From contig JAJTUQ010000005.1 in the NCBI GenBank assembly GCA_021399445.1, positions 1,178,001 through 1,242,000 on the forward strand: a DNA stretch of 64,000 nucleotides. The letters run 5' to 3'. The notes under the pieces were generated by a model. It saw nothing but the letters and a program-made list of their open reading frames with translations, made no database searches and had not been told where the DNA came from. Shown piece by piece: positions 45,754 through 58,615 of the stretch. A program made the position numbers and the translations under genes. How positions within the stretch are numbered: position 1 is the stretch's first letter; every line of letters starts with the position of its first letter. Source of the stretch: Xylogone sp. PMI_703 (Eukaryota > Ascomycota > Leotiomycetes).

Positions 45754-46108
45754 TATGCTTAGTAACTACACTTATTCTAAATGAGACAAAACTCTAGTTT
45801 TAAATTTTTTAAAATATTCTGCATGCTTCTATCAATTCTTAGGACGAAGATGAAGTAGGATAAATACATGTGACGAAAGAAGGAAGTTTACCGATCATAT
45901 TAGCGTGGAGCTATGTTCAGCCTTCCGAATAAATTAAAGTTCTTGACTCCTCACCGAGCTCACCAACATCCCGTGTTATCCACCATTCTCTGGTTACAGG
46001 GGACGCATTGCGACAACTTGTGTTATTGTAGCTTTACTGTCCTCCATTCTTGTGTACGACTTCACACTAAATAATTTTGCTCCGTAATTTGTTTTAGTTT
46101 GTCGCGTG
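45754..46108. promoter_or_regulatory. Divergent promoter of the HAD gene and the 895-aa protein gene
   Basis: 355 bp, AT-rich on the left side; no distinct motif recognised. Confidence 0.4.
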
Positions 46109-48796
46109 ATGGCCCAAGGGGCAGTAGCAACACTGCCAACAAATGGAGCTTCACTAACTGCAGATGAACTTCGCGAGATTTTGGAATGCGAGAGGATAGT
46201 CCGATTTCGAGATGCTGTTCTTTCAGGAACTCACCCACGCATCAAGGTGCCGCCCCATCTAGCACGAAATGTATCGTCGTCGTTGTCTCCGGCTCAGCGC
46301 GCTTTTGCCGCAGCTGCTTCTGGAGACTCGGCGCGTTTGGCTCCAAAGTTGCCTCAGCTGCAAGACTCAGCAGGTTTCGCGTCGAAACCTCCTTATAGTC
46401 AACATACAGTGATGGATGAGTCGACCTATTCCGTCCCTGCCAAACCTACACGATCTGAGATTGATCCTGTTCTACTTGAGAAGTCTGATGACCTGATCAA
46501 GGCGGAAATAATGCTACAAAGACAAAAGTTGGAAAGGGCTCTAAGGGAGCAGATTGAACAACAGCGTCTCGCTGCAAAAGCATTGCTTCAAACATCCGAG
46601 TCCCTCCCTGATTTCGATATTTCAGATGTATTTGCAAAAGCACTTACAATAGTGCAGCCTATATCTTCAACTTCGGATATAGACACAGTTGTGGGTGCTC
46701 AAGCTTCTGCAAATGATTCATTTGATGAGAATAGTTTCTATTCGAGTCAACATGACACCCCTGGTCCTTCTACTTCTTCCTCTGAAGGTTTGAAAGATCA
46801 AAATGATAGTTTCTCACGAGGTGTAGATTCAACTGACCAGCGTCCTGTTGAATCTTACTCTACCCAAAATCAGACTGTAGACCGAGAGATAATCTCTTCT
46901 GGCTTGTCATTATCGACTGAAAATCGTCCAACACAATCTTTAGCACACAGCCAAGGGTCGCGTTCACAACGTCCGACCATTGCAGCGGATCATGTGGAAC
47001 AGAATCAGACAGTAGGTGTTGCGAGATCTATTGCTGCTGGAGTTCCTATCAGAGATGATAGCAGAATATCCAATGAGAACAGATCAAAGACTATTCAAGA
47101 CAAATCTATCGTACAAGATGAGTCAGTTGCTCCTCCTAATAACCACCAGACTACTATCCAAACCCATGTACAGAATACCGCTGCAGAACTCCTGAAGCAT
47201 ACATTGGAGAGCGAAGACCCTTCGCCTCTTATCCGCGCCCATAATCTATCTCCAGTTGCTCCACGACCGGCTCGTGTCTCTCCACTAGCTACAGCTAGGA
47301 ACCCTCCCATTCTCCAGCAGTCCATCTCTATTGATGAAGCACCCCCTGCCCAGGTGGTAGCATTACGCAGCGAACCTGCAGGTGTATCTAGTAGTACGGA
47401 CAGCTCTCCCAGGGACGCTAAAAGTGCTGGGAAAAGGAAAGAGCGAAAGAAAAAACGAAGAAGAGCAGCAAGCAAAGACAATGCAGAACAACCTGACTCG
47501 CCATATATTAAGCCGGAACCTCGTTCACCTTCGCCTTTTGGTGTAGTTCCTTTACCTCGACCTCAGAAGAGATTAAGGCAAGGTGGTCAATATGCCGCCG
47601 AGTTGAATTACGACGAACCTAGATACGACCAGCATGTGGAAGAATTGGATCGCCAACCAGTGCAACAATTTAGAGAACCTCTGAGAAGACCAGCATACGA
47701 ACGATACGATGATCGATATGCAGAAGATCTCCGACCAATGCCGCCACGACCCAGTTATCATACAGTTGATAGGTATGATACAGCGCCTAGTATTCATGTG
47801 GTTGACAGAGTTGGCGATGATTACGTTCGCACCAGCGATGGACATTATTCTAGACGGCCAAGGTCACCAACGGTATACGCTGTGCCCTATCAACCCACTG
47901 AAGGTCGTATAGTAAGGGCAGCATCTCGTGCACTTGTGGATCGACATCTTCATGACGAGCCGAGATATTACAGAGAGTCGCAGATTCCAGCACGAGCCAG
48001 TGTGCGACCGGATGCCGAGCGATCTCGCTCCCCGGTCATTCGAGATAGAAGATCGCCTATTCCCATGGGTCCACCTCGACAGCCGGTACGTGTTGTGGTT
48101 GACGAATATGGTCGTGAATACATTGATCCTAGTCCAATTCCGATCATGCGGCAGTCAGTTGCTCCTTCCATCAGACCACGAGAACCAGAGTTCTATTACG
48201 AACGTGCACCCGTGAGAGCAGTGGCAGGTCGGGCTCCAGTTGAGTATGAAGATGATGGTGTTATATACAGAAGGACTTCACCAAATATGCCTCCACCACG
48301 GCGCGTTATCACCCAACCTGAGTACATTGCGCAGCCGGAGTATCGGCCTTACCGACAACGTGAATATTCAGTCCGCCCCGTAGCCCCTCCCAGCGAAGAG
48401 TATATCCAAATCAGAGGCCCAGATACACGCGAGACGAGCCACTTCGAGGGTCCGCCACGGGAATATATACCTAGAGCTGCCACCAGCTTCCGACCTATAC
48501 CGCAATATGTTCCGAGGCTGCAGAGTGTCCGGCCAGAGCCACCTTCACGGGAGTACGCTACCAGCATACACCCCGAAGCTCGTAGGGAGATGGCCACGCA
48601 ACCTCAGCGGGAGTATAGCGTCCGGCCAATAGAACCGATACCCCGCCGAGAACATCTTCTTCCTGTCCCTGCTGGCGAGAGATATTATGAAGACTCTCGC
48701 CCCAGACCTAACGAGGTGGCTTATATGGAGAGACCTCCGATGGAGTCTGCGGACGTCATCTACATGGACGATAGTAGGAGAGACTTTTACCAGTAG
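46109..48796 (+). CDS. Large disordered basic nuclear protein, unknown function
   Basis: Single-exon 895-aa protein that I do not recognise. The first 50 residues look folded and helical (LTADELREILECERIVRFRD, then a GTHPRIKVPPHLA loop). A Gln/Arg-rich helix occurs near 130-155 (AEIMLQRQKLERALREQIEQ). Residues 190-430 are Ser/Thr/Gln-rich and disordered. A strong basic nuclear localisation signal lies near 441-457 (GKRKERKKKRRRAASKD). The rest is Arg/Tyr/Pro/Glu-rich, with many REY, RPI and PSREY repeats and RSRSPVIRDRRSP-type SR-like pieces, suggesting RNA or chromatin association. ATG 46109 is used; the preceding codon is GTG. It is divergent from the HAD gene. Function cannot be inferred beyond probable nuclear location. 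Confidence 0.8.
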   Translation: MAQGAVATLPTNGASLTADELREILECERIVRFRDAVLSGTHPRIKVPPHLARNVSSSLSPAQRAFAAAASGDSARLAPKLPQLQDSAGFASKPPYSQHTVMDESTYSVPAKPTRSEIDPVLLEKSDDLIKAEIMLQRQKLERALREQIEQQRLAAKALLQTSESLPDFDISDVFAKALTIVQPISSTSDIDTVVGAQASANDSFDENSFYSSQHDTPGPSTSSSEGLKDQNDSFSRGVDSTDQRPVESYSTQNQTVDREIISSGLSLSTENRPTQSLAHSQGSRSQRPTIAADHVEQNQTVGVARSIAAGVPIRDDSRISNENRSKTIQDKSIVQDESVAPPNNHQTTIQTHVQNTAAELLKHTLESEDPSPLIRAHNLSPVAPRPARVSPLATARNPPILQQSISIDEAPPAQVVALRSEPAGVSSSTDSSPRDAKSAGKRKERKKKRRRAASKDNAEQPDSPYIKPEPRSPSPFGVVPLPRPQKRLRQGGQYAAELNYDEPRYDQHVEELDRQPVQQFREPLRRPAYERYDDRYAEDLRPMPPRPSYHTVDRYDTAPSIHVVDRVGDDYVRTSDGHYSRRPRSPTVYAVPYQPTEGRIVRAASRALVDRHLHDEPRYYRESQIPARASVRPDAERSRSPVIRDRRSPIPMGPPRQPVRVVVDEYGREYIDPSPIPIMRQSVAPSIRPREPEFYYERAPVRAVAGRAPVEYEDDGVIYRRTSPNMPPPRRVITQPEYIAQPEYRPYRQREYSVRPVAPPSEEYIQIRGPDTRETSHFEGPPREYIPRAATSFRPIPQYVPRLQSVRPEPPSREYATSIHPEARREMATQPQREYSVRPIEPIPRREHLLPVPAGERYYEDSRPRPNEVAYMERPPMESADVIYMDDSRRDFYQ

Positions 48797-50517
48797 GAAG
48801 AGGCGTAGACAAGGGAAGATGGCAGACGTAGTGCTGTATAAGGTAAAATGATTTGATATGGACTGTATTGCGATTGTATATTATATATCTGGGTCTACTG
48901 TAGTATAAGGGCGTTCTCACGGGGGCGAGGTTCATGAGGTTTGGAAATGCTTTCATGTGACGTCAAATATGGATTGACGTGCCCAGCTTTGCGAGTCAAA
49001 TGATAATACAGTATTACAGTATTCGTGCTCTACACAATATACGAAGTATAAACTACGACGACAGAAAGCTTGCGGTGAAGAAAATGTGCTTTTGAGCCAA
49101 TAGTTAGACGTCATAACGTGCGTGTTGATACGTTCAAGCCAGAGATAGTTTATATTGGCTACTGTAGTAGAGACAAAAAGGCCGTGCAAGTAAACACAGA
49201 GGCAGAGGTGATGGGTGATCTGTGGAAGCGTCATCCGTACCGGAATAGCTGATCTTGACGTTTTAGTGTTAGAGCTTGTGAAAAGGTCGGCGCTGACGCC
49301 CTGGCGATCGACCCGGATCCACCAAGTCTAGACAATTCCATGGTGGTTGGTGCCTCAGCGCGCCTGGTGGTGACATCGGACTGGGCAAAGGGGCCGCTGC
49401 GGTCCAATCATGCGGGGTGCTGTAATTGTGCACCCGCGAGGTAGACGAGGGAGAGCTGTGCATAAGCATCGACTTTCCACCATACAGCTTCATCAGCAGC
49501 AACAGCACAGAACACACCTAGGTCTGTCTCCTGCAGCTCTTTTGGGCAAACATTCGCTCTACTGTGGTAGTGCTTGGTGCATGGTGCTCGAGAGGAAATA
49601 ATTGCCTTCACGACCAAGCTGCTTTCTACAAGTATCTAGGAAGCTCGTAGAATAGCCGAGAGCTTGGATGGGAGGTTTACTGTACAAGCACAGTACAGTT
49701 GCACATTCACTTACGCAGCCAGCAGATCCGGCTTGCAAACTTGGCCCTACGGCTCTCAGGAACTGCGCCCCGTCGCTCCACTATTCTCCAGTCCACGGAT
49801 CGATCGGTCTGTGGTGGGTTGTTGGCTCTCTCGGCCCTCTCTGGCCTGAGCAACGCTGAGCTGAGCCTTGGTCGCTGCCAATGATGCGTGGGTGCTAGCA
49901 GATACCACTACCCAGCGCCAGACTCTTCCAGCACCTCTGGCTCTACAGGACGTCCATTTCTTGGAGAAGCACCAGAGAGCACCACAGAGCACCACAGAGC
50001 ACCAAGACACAGCAGGCGACCTACCGAAGCAGTAAGTAATCTGCTAGACTGCCGCCAACACCCCCCAGCCGTACTTTCGAGCTCCCGCCGGCACAGCCTG
50101 CACTGCTGCAGTGACCGGACACCGGGCTCAACCAGAAGAGGGAAGAAGCCTGAGGACGACCAGTGTACGAGGAAAAAGCACGTTCCACAGCTTGATTCTT
50201 CTCAGTCAACTTTGCTTCTTCACCCTAGCCCTTACTGCAATTCTTTTTAGAAAGTGGTCTATTTGTCTATTTCCTTCCAGTCCCTCTGTCCATCGACAGC
50301 CCAGGTCTTGACGTCGTACTGACGAAGCCGCACGGCAGGCGCTTGGTCGTGGATTTTTTCGCTTGCAAAGCCCCAAACCGCTTACACACTCGCCTTACAT
50401 GAGGCGGGCAAGCTCTACCGAGTCCGCCGTACCTTCCGTCCTGTAAGCCGGCACACGACTTCACCTCACGACACGCCGGACCACCTCCAACGATCTGGTC
50501 GTCGAGCGACTTTCAAG
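48797..50517. other. 1.7-kb intergenic region before the KH gene
   Basis: No gene recognised. Many overlapping short frames on both strands at 49.4-50.3 kb have no family and are probably chance in a GC-richer stretch that may be the long leader of the KH gene. It includes a 10-nt tandem repeat at 49977-50004. Confidence 0.45.
49977..50004. repeat. 10-nt tandem repeat AGAGCACCAC
   Basis: Almost three copies (AGAGCACCAC twice, then AGAGCACC), in the presumed leader or promoter of the KH-domain gene. Confidence 0.7.
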
Positions 50518-53500
50518 ATGAACAAGTTAGCCAATATGCGGAATTGGTCAGAGAGGATGGGGCCTGGGTTTGGCATGTCGAGGAATCCTAATATGAACAT
50601 GCAGCCTGTCACGCCGCAGAAGACTGCCCACGCTGCCTCCCCGATCCTCTCGCCCACTCCAGGAGACTCCGTCATTCACTACTCCTTCAATGTGCCTTTT
50701 GCTTCAGATCTTGCTGGGCCCAACACCGAGGATATATTATATGCTACCGCCGGTGCCGTCCTGCGCTGGACGCACCCCGAGGACGCGCCCGACGATGTCC
50801 CAATCCACGAATTGCCCGTTCATGTCCAGAACGTCATGAACCTCCGGAAGCTCTGCAAAGACATCACAAATGGCCCTCTTCCCATCGAGGCTCATGTCAA
50901 GTCATCAGAGCCAAAGAGGATCAAAGGACAGGTGACCAACGTATGCCTTTCGGGCAGTCCAGACTTGGTCCACAAGAGCCGACAGACCATCTTAAATGAT
51001 ACACCACTTGCTCTGGTAAGACCTCGGGAAAGGCTGATATCTCCCTTCTTGCTACCCATGCTTACATTTATCTAGCGTTGTGCCGTAGTAGATGTCAGTG
51101 GGGATCTTGTGATCGATGAGGCAGCAACTGCTCTTAAACAACACGTTGTAGACCACTTGGATGATATAGCATCCTTCTGTGGGGTTGACATTTTCCTCCT
51201 TGGGCCGAAATTTGCCTCACCCTCTGACGTGCTAAACGGAAATGGAGATGCAGGACGTGATGAAAGATGGAGATTTGCTATCTACGGCGATATGGAGAGT
51301 ACAGAACATGCAAAAACCAGGGTTCTGATTTTTATCGACAGGCTGGTACGTAATCCTGAAACCTGTCCAAATTGTCATATCCTAAACTATCTCTTAGCTT
51401 GGCCGGGTCGTAGATGCAATGATGCTAGAGCTCTCGCTCCATACTGTCATCTGTGGCAGGTCTCGAAAGAACATCAAGCTCATTGAATCGGCAACAAACA
51501 CTGCCATTTACTTTCCACCTCCCTTTTCCCAAGTTTACAGGTACTGCCCCACAGGAGCTCAACGTAGAAATCCCGAGGAAGTTTTCATAACGGGCGACAC
51601 AGCCCAGAATATCGCTATGGCTAAGCAGAAGATCCATGAACTTGTCAGCCGCACCAGGCTATTCATGAAAGACTCCGTCGTCTCCGCTGCCAAGATTGAC
51701 AGTATTCTTCTAACCAGGTTAGACAAGGTCCGCAAGATCATGGAGTCAAATGGCACATTCATCCAGTTCCCCGCCTTAGCTTCCCAGCGTAACATGATTC
51801 GCATTCAGGGTGTCGAGGGGCTACATGTCGAGCGAACAGTGAGGGATATAATGTCCCTTGTAAGTTTACATCCCTAAATGTTGCCTCAATACCATATATG
51901 ACTAATACACTCTTAGACCGGGCAATTTTATAGTGCTTCTTGGTGGATTCAACAGCCCGAGGCAATGAGGTTACCTTCCCCACATGATATTCGGACCATG
52001 TTGTCCGATATCTGTGCAAACTCGGATGCCGATGTCTCTTTTGATAAGTTGACCTTCGCTATTACTGGCTCGGATGACGCCGTCAAGGCCGCCCTAATGG
52101 TGATTTCGGACATCAGGTTTGTTGCGAGATCACAATATCAGATCAGAGTTAAGATTGAGCTTGCCAATGAGCACAAAGAATTTGTCAGTGGAAAGAAGAA
52201 TGGAAAGATAAACAAGATCATGGGACAAAGTAAGTCAAGCAACCTTAGCAGATATGCTTCGTTCTAACAGCATATAGGCAGCGTTCAGATCATCTTTGAT
52301 GGATTCAATGAGTACAATTTCAACATTGACGTCTGTGCTACCAACTATGATGCTATGAAGCAGGGGCTTATGCTCGTTGAACAAGAGATGCCGGCTTCCA
52401 TCTCGTTCCATGTTCCTGATCAGTACCACAAACGCATCATCGGCATTGGTGGCCAGCACATTCAAAGGATCATGAAGAAGCATTCAGTCTTTGTGAAGTT
52501 CTCAAATGCCATGGATAGAGGTGAGACGTTCTACGGAAAGCACGAATTTCAAATGCTAACAAGGCTAAAGGTGGTGTTGGCCGAGAAGAAGACGATATCA
52601 AGGTTGACAACGTCATTTGTCGTACTCCTGCTCGGAATGCTCAGAATCTGGAGCTGGTGAAGTCGGAGATTCTTGACATGGTTGACCGAGTTGATTCGGA
52701 ATTTACCTCTCAAACCGTTAACGTCGACCGGCTCTACCACAGGCAGCTTATTGCTCGTCTAAGCCAGCTCGAGGAGCTTGAGAAGAAGTGGAACTGTAAA
52801 ATCATGTTCCCCAGTACTGAGCAGGCAAGCGACGATGTAACCATTTCCGGCCCGGAATGGCAGGTCCCACACTGTGTCGATGAATTTCTTGGTTTGGTTC
52901 CGGATAAGCACGAGCTGGTCCTCGCACGTACTCCGGAGTTGATGAAGTTCATTGAATCACAAAGGTTCAGGACAGAGCTTGTTCCCAAACTCAAAGCACA
53001 GTACGTGGTTGACGTACATGCTAAGGAAGACCCGAATGAGCGTACTGAGACCGATGGTCCTACTGTCACTTTGCAGTGGGAATTCACCAGAAACAATGCT
53101 GGTGGAGTCCGAGATGCTATCGATTTCCTGACCGCGGAATTGGCATCTGCTGGGATAGAGATATCAATTGTCAAAGGCTCCATTCCTCGACCTAAGTCAG
53201 ACTCGTTCGAGGAATCTCTGCAGTACTTTGATTCAAAGCTTCTGCAACATGCTCCGCATGTTTCCACGGATTCTCCGACCAAGTCTTCATTCGGTGACGA
53301 TATTGTACGGGAACGTAGCACCATCTTTGACAAGCTCCGCAAGCCGGGAAGCATGTCCTCGATTTCATCTTTCCTCGACCGTCGCAAGAACAGTTCCCAC
53401 TCACCTGGCTCTTTCTTCAGGAATGGCTCCGGCAATGTATCCAAGTCTTCTTTGATATCTATTGAGTCCACTCGGAGCTTCAATGCGGACCGCAATCCAT

Positions 53501-53712
53501 GGAATGACAGCGGTGTTAACCTGGCGGAAGAGGATTCGTCAGGTTGGCCAACTCGATTCAGCATGAGCAGTGACCACAAACATAGTCCGTTTCAGCATCC
53601 TGGTGATGCAACCCCAAAATATGCTACGCGACCCTCAACTGACAGTGGCCGCCCCTCAACTTCTCATTCAATAAGTTCAGGATACCCAGGCCCAATTGGA
53701 CCACCCCGTTAA
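50518..53712 (+). CDS. Multi-KH-domain RNA-binding protein
   Basis: Predicted cytoplasmic mRNA-binding protein of 975 aa. Six exons: 50518-51015, 51076-51345, 51398-51859, 51917-52229, 52278-52520 and 52571-53712, all in frame. Several KH folds are present. The clearest have GxxG loops: IIGIGGQHIQRIMKKHS near residue 569 and GKKNGKINKIMGQSSVQIIF before it; VICGRSRKNIKLIESATNT is a divergent one. Further degenerate KH units seem to lie in the N-terminal 350 and in the 620-800 region. The last 170 residues are disordered and Ser-rich. The repeated KH layout recalls vigilin or Bicaudal-C, but I do not assign it to either. A long leader precedes it. Confidence 0.85.
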
Positions 53713-54912
53713 AAAACATTTTATATTTGTTTCCTATCATCTACACAGGATCCGGTGCCGTACACTGGCTTGCTATATACCCTGGCGCGCAATACCCGAC
53801 GGCATATCTCGCCGTCATTTGTTTTACTCTCGTATCTCTGCGTTTTCTTTCCCTGCGTTAAACCGTCTCACTCACAAGAAAAAAGCTTGCGGCGCTGAGA
53901 AAATGAAAATAGATATTCTGCGTGTGAAAGAGGGAATACCAATTTGCTTTTGATCGTTTTTTATTTATTTTTTTGTTTCCTGTTTTCTGAATTGGGGTAG
54001 AACTACAATGATCCCTCTCTTTTAGTTTTTTTTGGTGATGTTTGCTCTCCGATTTTGCGGTTGGTTGTTCATGGGGTTCCGATTTCTAGTGGCGTGTCGA
54101 GGATGGATAGGATGAAATGAGAGAAGCATATGAACTCGTCGAAATGCGAGTGTATGATACGATACCCATGCAACAATGAAGACAATTTCAGAATGACGTA
54201 GTTCAACTTGGCCCCGTATTTGCACCCTTTAGTAGAGCTCGCGTGCTTACATTCAGTCTATTTGAAAATCAACCGGTATTGACTCGGATATCAGTACAAT
54301 AACATCCATTAACTTGGGATCATTGCATAACTTTGCGAGCTTGGCTACTGAGTCTCTTAGCAGTGTTCGATAGCAACATACGTTAGGTTACATTCATACG
54401 CTACCCTTAATCGCCATTCGGATAGCGATAACGTTCGTGGTATTATTGCCTGAGGCTACAACTAACATCAGGCACTGGCAGCCTAGCCTTCCATGACCCA
54501 AAGTTGACTTCTTATTGTATCACAGATACGTTCCCCGGATTCTTCCAACTTGTGCTTCCCACACATGCGACCAAGCACCTTTTGTGGGAGATATACTGGT
54601 GCATTTAATTTTTAACCTTTTGCAGATAAATAATTGAAAAATCTCCAAGGCTGGCGTTTGTCAGCTGGTTTCCACCTTCATCCACGCACAAACTCGGGGT
54701 TAGTCGTCTGGCGACACAAGGCGAAACGAGAAGAGGTGCCTAGCACTAGCCTAAGCTTGCTTCCAGTACTGCCCAGCTAGCTACCTTTTCAGTTTATAAA
54801 TAATCCAGCATTTTCCCAGGCCTCCTGTGATAGACTTGGAGAAGAATTTGAATTACGACCATTTTCTTGACGAGCTCCTATCTCTGTTACAGCTCCGCCC
54901 CTCTATCTCAGA
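53713..54912. other. 1.2-kb intergenic region before cullin-1
   Basis: No gene recognised. It begins with a T-rich KH-gene 3' flank; the right part is the presumed cullin promoter and leader. Confidence 0.45.
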
Positions 54913-57510
54913 ATGTCTGTTGCCACGAGGACGGTGACCATGCCTCCGGTGCCGAACCGGGAGGATTTGGACGCAACGTGAGAATTTACCCAGAATCATG
55001 CATTCCGGAATGCGTTGTTCGTGGGGCTAATACTTGTGGCAGATGGAAATACCTCGAAGCTGGAGTTTCCAAGATCATGATTAACTTACAAGATGGTATT
55101 GATATGCAAACTGTAAGTATTTGAAGGAGCTTGCCCGTTGAGAGCACAGTTGCTAACTAAGAATTGTAGTATATGGGAGTTTATACGTGAGTCATTTTAG
55201 ACATGTCGGATTGCACATCGAGTTTCTAACTCTCTTGTAGAGCCGTACATAACTTCTGCACATCACAAAAGGCTGTAAGCTCGAGTAGCCAAGGCGTCAT
55301 TGGAGGGGCACATCGAGGAGGTAACTTTTATCGGTTGTACGCATTATTTTATGACGGGCTGACGTATGATAGCGCATTTACTCGGCGAGGACCTTTACCA
55401 AAACCTGATCGAATACCTAACCAACTACTTGAGGGGTCTTGTAGCCACCTCCAAATCCTATCAAGATGAAGCACTTCTTGGGTTTTACATTCGAGAATGG
55501 GATCGATATACTACCGCGGCGAAATATATCAACCACTTGTTCCGTTATCTCAATCGACATTGGGTCAAACGCGAGATGGATGAAGGAAAGAAGAATATCT
55601 ACGATGTCTATACATTACACTTGGTTCAGTGGCGGGAGACCATGTTTAGTGATGTCAAAGTGAAGGTTATGGATGCTGTTCTAAAGCTAGTGGAGAGGCA
55701 AAGAAATGGCGAGACAATCAAACATGGTCAGATTAAGAGCATCGTAGACTCGTTCGTATCCCTTGGCCTGGATGAAGCCGATCCAACCAAATCGACGCTG
55801 GATGTCTACCGCGACAACTTCGAAGATCCATTTTTAGAGGCCACCAAACAGTTTTATGAGGCCGAATCGAAGACGTTTATTGCCGAAAACCCCGTTGTTG
55901 AATACATGAAGAAAGCAGAGACACGTCTAGAAGAGGAGGAAGAGCGGGTTAAAATGTATCTCCATTCAGAGATTACCATGCGGTTACGGAAAACCTGCAA
56001 CCAAGCACTTATTGCCGATCACTCTATTATTCTAAGGGATGAATTCCAAGTGCTCCTAGACAATGACCGCTACGATGATATGGCACGCATGTACAACCTC
56101 CTGAGCCGAATTCCAGATGGCCTTGACCCCCTTCGTGCCAAATTCGAGGCACACGTTCGAAAAGCAGGTCTTGCGGCCGTGTCGAAGGTCGCCGCTGACG
56201 CAGATAAACTAGACCCCAAGGTGTATGTCGACGCACTTTTGGAAATACACACACAATACCAAGGGCTCGTAAAGAGAGCCTTCAAAGATGAGCCTGAGTT
56301 TACTAGATCCTTAGATAATGCCTGCAGAGAATTTGTCAACCGCAATGAGGTGTGCAAGTCTGGATCTAACAAGTCACCCGAGCTACTGGCGAAATACACC
56401 GACACTTTACTTAAGAAGAGCGCCACTGGTGCCGAAGAGAGCGACCTTGAGAATGCTTTGACACAGATCATGACTGTCTTCAAATATATTGAGGATAAGG
56501 ATGTCTTCCAGAAGTTCTATTCACGCATGTTGGCTCGCAGATTGGTGCATAGCACTTCATCATCTGACGATGCAGAGACGAGTATGATCAGCAAATTGAA
56601 GGAGGCCTGTGGATTTGAATATACCAATAAACTGCAACGAATGTTCCAGGATATGCAAATATCGAAGGACTTAAACAGCGGCTACAAGGAGTTTGAATCT
56701 AAATTAATGGAAGGACGTGATGAAAAGGGCATCGATGCTAGTTATTCGATCTTGGGTACAGGTTTCTGGCCTTTAACTCCTCCGAATACGGACTTTATTC
56801 CTCCAACAGAGATTACCAAGGCATATGAGCGTTTCCAGACGTTCTACAGCCAAAAACATAACGGCAGAAAACTTACCTGGCTGTGGCAACTGTGCAAGGG
56901 CGAGATAAAGGCGAATTATACCAAGAACCAGAAGACTCCATATACTTTCCAGGTGTCGACCTACCAAATGGCTATCCTGCTGCTCTTTAACGACAAAGAT
57001 TCAAATACCTACGACGATATTAAGAAGGCCACACAACTCTCCCCTGATGTGCTTGACCCTACATTAGGTATTTTTGTCAAGGCTAAGGTTCTCAACGTCA
57101 CGCCAGAGGGGGATAAGATTGGTCCAGATAAGACCTTCCATCTTAACTATGACTTCAAGAGCAAGAAGATCCGTATCAATTTGAACATTGCAGTCAAGTC
57201 CGAGCAGAAGCAGGAGACCGATGATACCCACAAGACCATCGAGGAGGACCGCAAGCTACTTGTGCAGGTAAGTAGAAACCGTGATTGTTTATTTTTGAAG
57301 TATTGGCTAACTGTTTCGTAGTCTGCTATTGTACGAATCATGAAGGCGCGAAAGAAGATGAAGCACGCCCAGCTGGTCAGCGAAACCATCAACCAAATCC
57401 GATCGCGCTTCGTGCCCAAGGTACCAGATATCAAGAAGTGTATTGATATCTTGCTCGAGAAGGAATATCTAGAACGTCTTGATGACGATGAGCTAGGATA
57501 TCTAGCATAA
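54913..57510 (+). CDS. cul1: Cullin-1 (SCF ubiquitin ligase scaffold, CulA/Cdc53)
   Basis: Scaffold of SCF E3 ligases, binding Skp1/F-box at the N-terminus and Rbx1 at the C-terminus, 771 aa. Six exons: 54913-54977, 55043-55112, 55170-55186 (17 nt), 55241-55320, 55373-57267 and 57322-57510. The N-terminus shows [30 protein letters not shown] and [16 protein letters not shown], typical of CUL1. The cullin-homology core includes [20 protein letters not shown]. The WHB tail carries [15 protein letters not shown], placing the likely neddylation lysine at residue 717, and ends [14 protein letters not shown], the canonical cullin end. The 5' end is cut into four small exons, so simple ORF reading misses the first 77 codons. 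Confidence 0.96.
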
Positions 57511-58615
57511 GCAGGTTCTTAACCGGCTAATCCTATATGCCTTCCCATAAAAGAGGAAGAGGGAAACATGATATATCATCCCAACAAATATAAGAATGAA
57601 AAACCAACAATACTAAAATTTTGAACGGGTACTGGAGCGGGTGTTCCAATCAAATCTGGGTGGGTCAGCAGTGCTACTACTTAGCTAAAGGAAAAGGGAG
57701 GAGTTGAAAATGGGTCTTCTTGAAGCCCATTCAAATCTGCGGTACAACGTTTTTCTACGGTTCATCGAGATATTGGAAGGGAGGGGGGGCATCAAAGCAT
57801 TTGTTATTAGGTTAGGTAGTAGGTAGGGAGGGTTTTGATCTGCGAACTCGTTGTTCTTTCCTCGAGGAAATCTTCTTAGCGGTTTTATTTGGTAAATGAC
57901 AGATGGGATGTAAAATACAGAACCCCCTTTTTTAAATAGATGATGGGAAAAATTCTTTCCGAGGGATTTCTTGGCTGTAGATTAAACACCTCCTTTTCAG
58001 TAGCCCTTGCTCACGTTGTTTCCGTTGTGATATGGTGGTCTTGGGTAAGGCGCGTCTTAACCCTTCTCGCGCGCACGTGAGATGTTGATACCATGGGGTT
58101 ACTTACCCTTCACGGCTTCCCTGATTGGGACGGAGGTTTTCGTTCACAGTAGGTGTACCCGCTAGAATTAATCAAACTATTTGAAATTCCGTACAAAAGG
58201 CACGAATATATTCAATAGCTTCAAATTCATGTATTGACCCCAGCGTAGTACTGTCTTTGATATCTGATATCTGATGGTCCTTGATGAATCACCCCGTCCT
58301 TTGTTTGGGTTGCACGTACTTTTTGCAAGGACAAAATTATCTTTGCTATACACAATTTGATATGGCTCCTTGGCTTGATTGCCAGCTTATCCATGGAAAT
58401 AATATATTAAAATTAGAGCCATGTCACTCTTCCTTCTTGGCTGGATGATGTAGTATCACACACGGGATATATTCCCCGAGTACAGTAATATACATGCCGG
58501 CATAATTAATTGGAATTATCTTCTTTGGGGGGAGAATTTGAAATACAGTACATAATATATACGTACATACATGGATGAATGTGGATCAAAATCGATAAGG
58601 TCGTAGGTACGCGTG

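Noticed and set aside
49400..50300. Cluster of overlapping 60-120 codon frames on both strands
   Set aside because: All are short and mutually overlapping in a locally stop-poor stretch; none has a recognisable motif.
52734..53579. 281-codon antisense frame in the KH gene
   Set aside because: It mirrors a real exon; composition is Ser/Arg-rich as expected for a shadow, with no family motifs.
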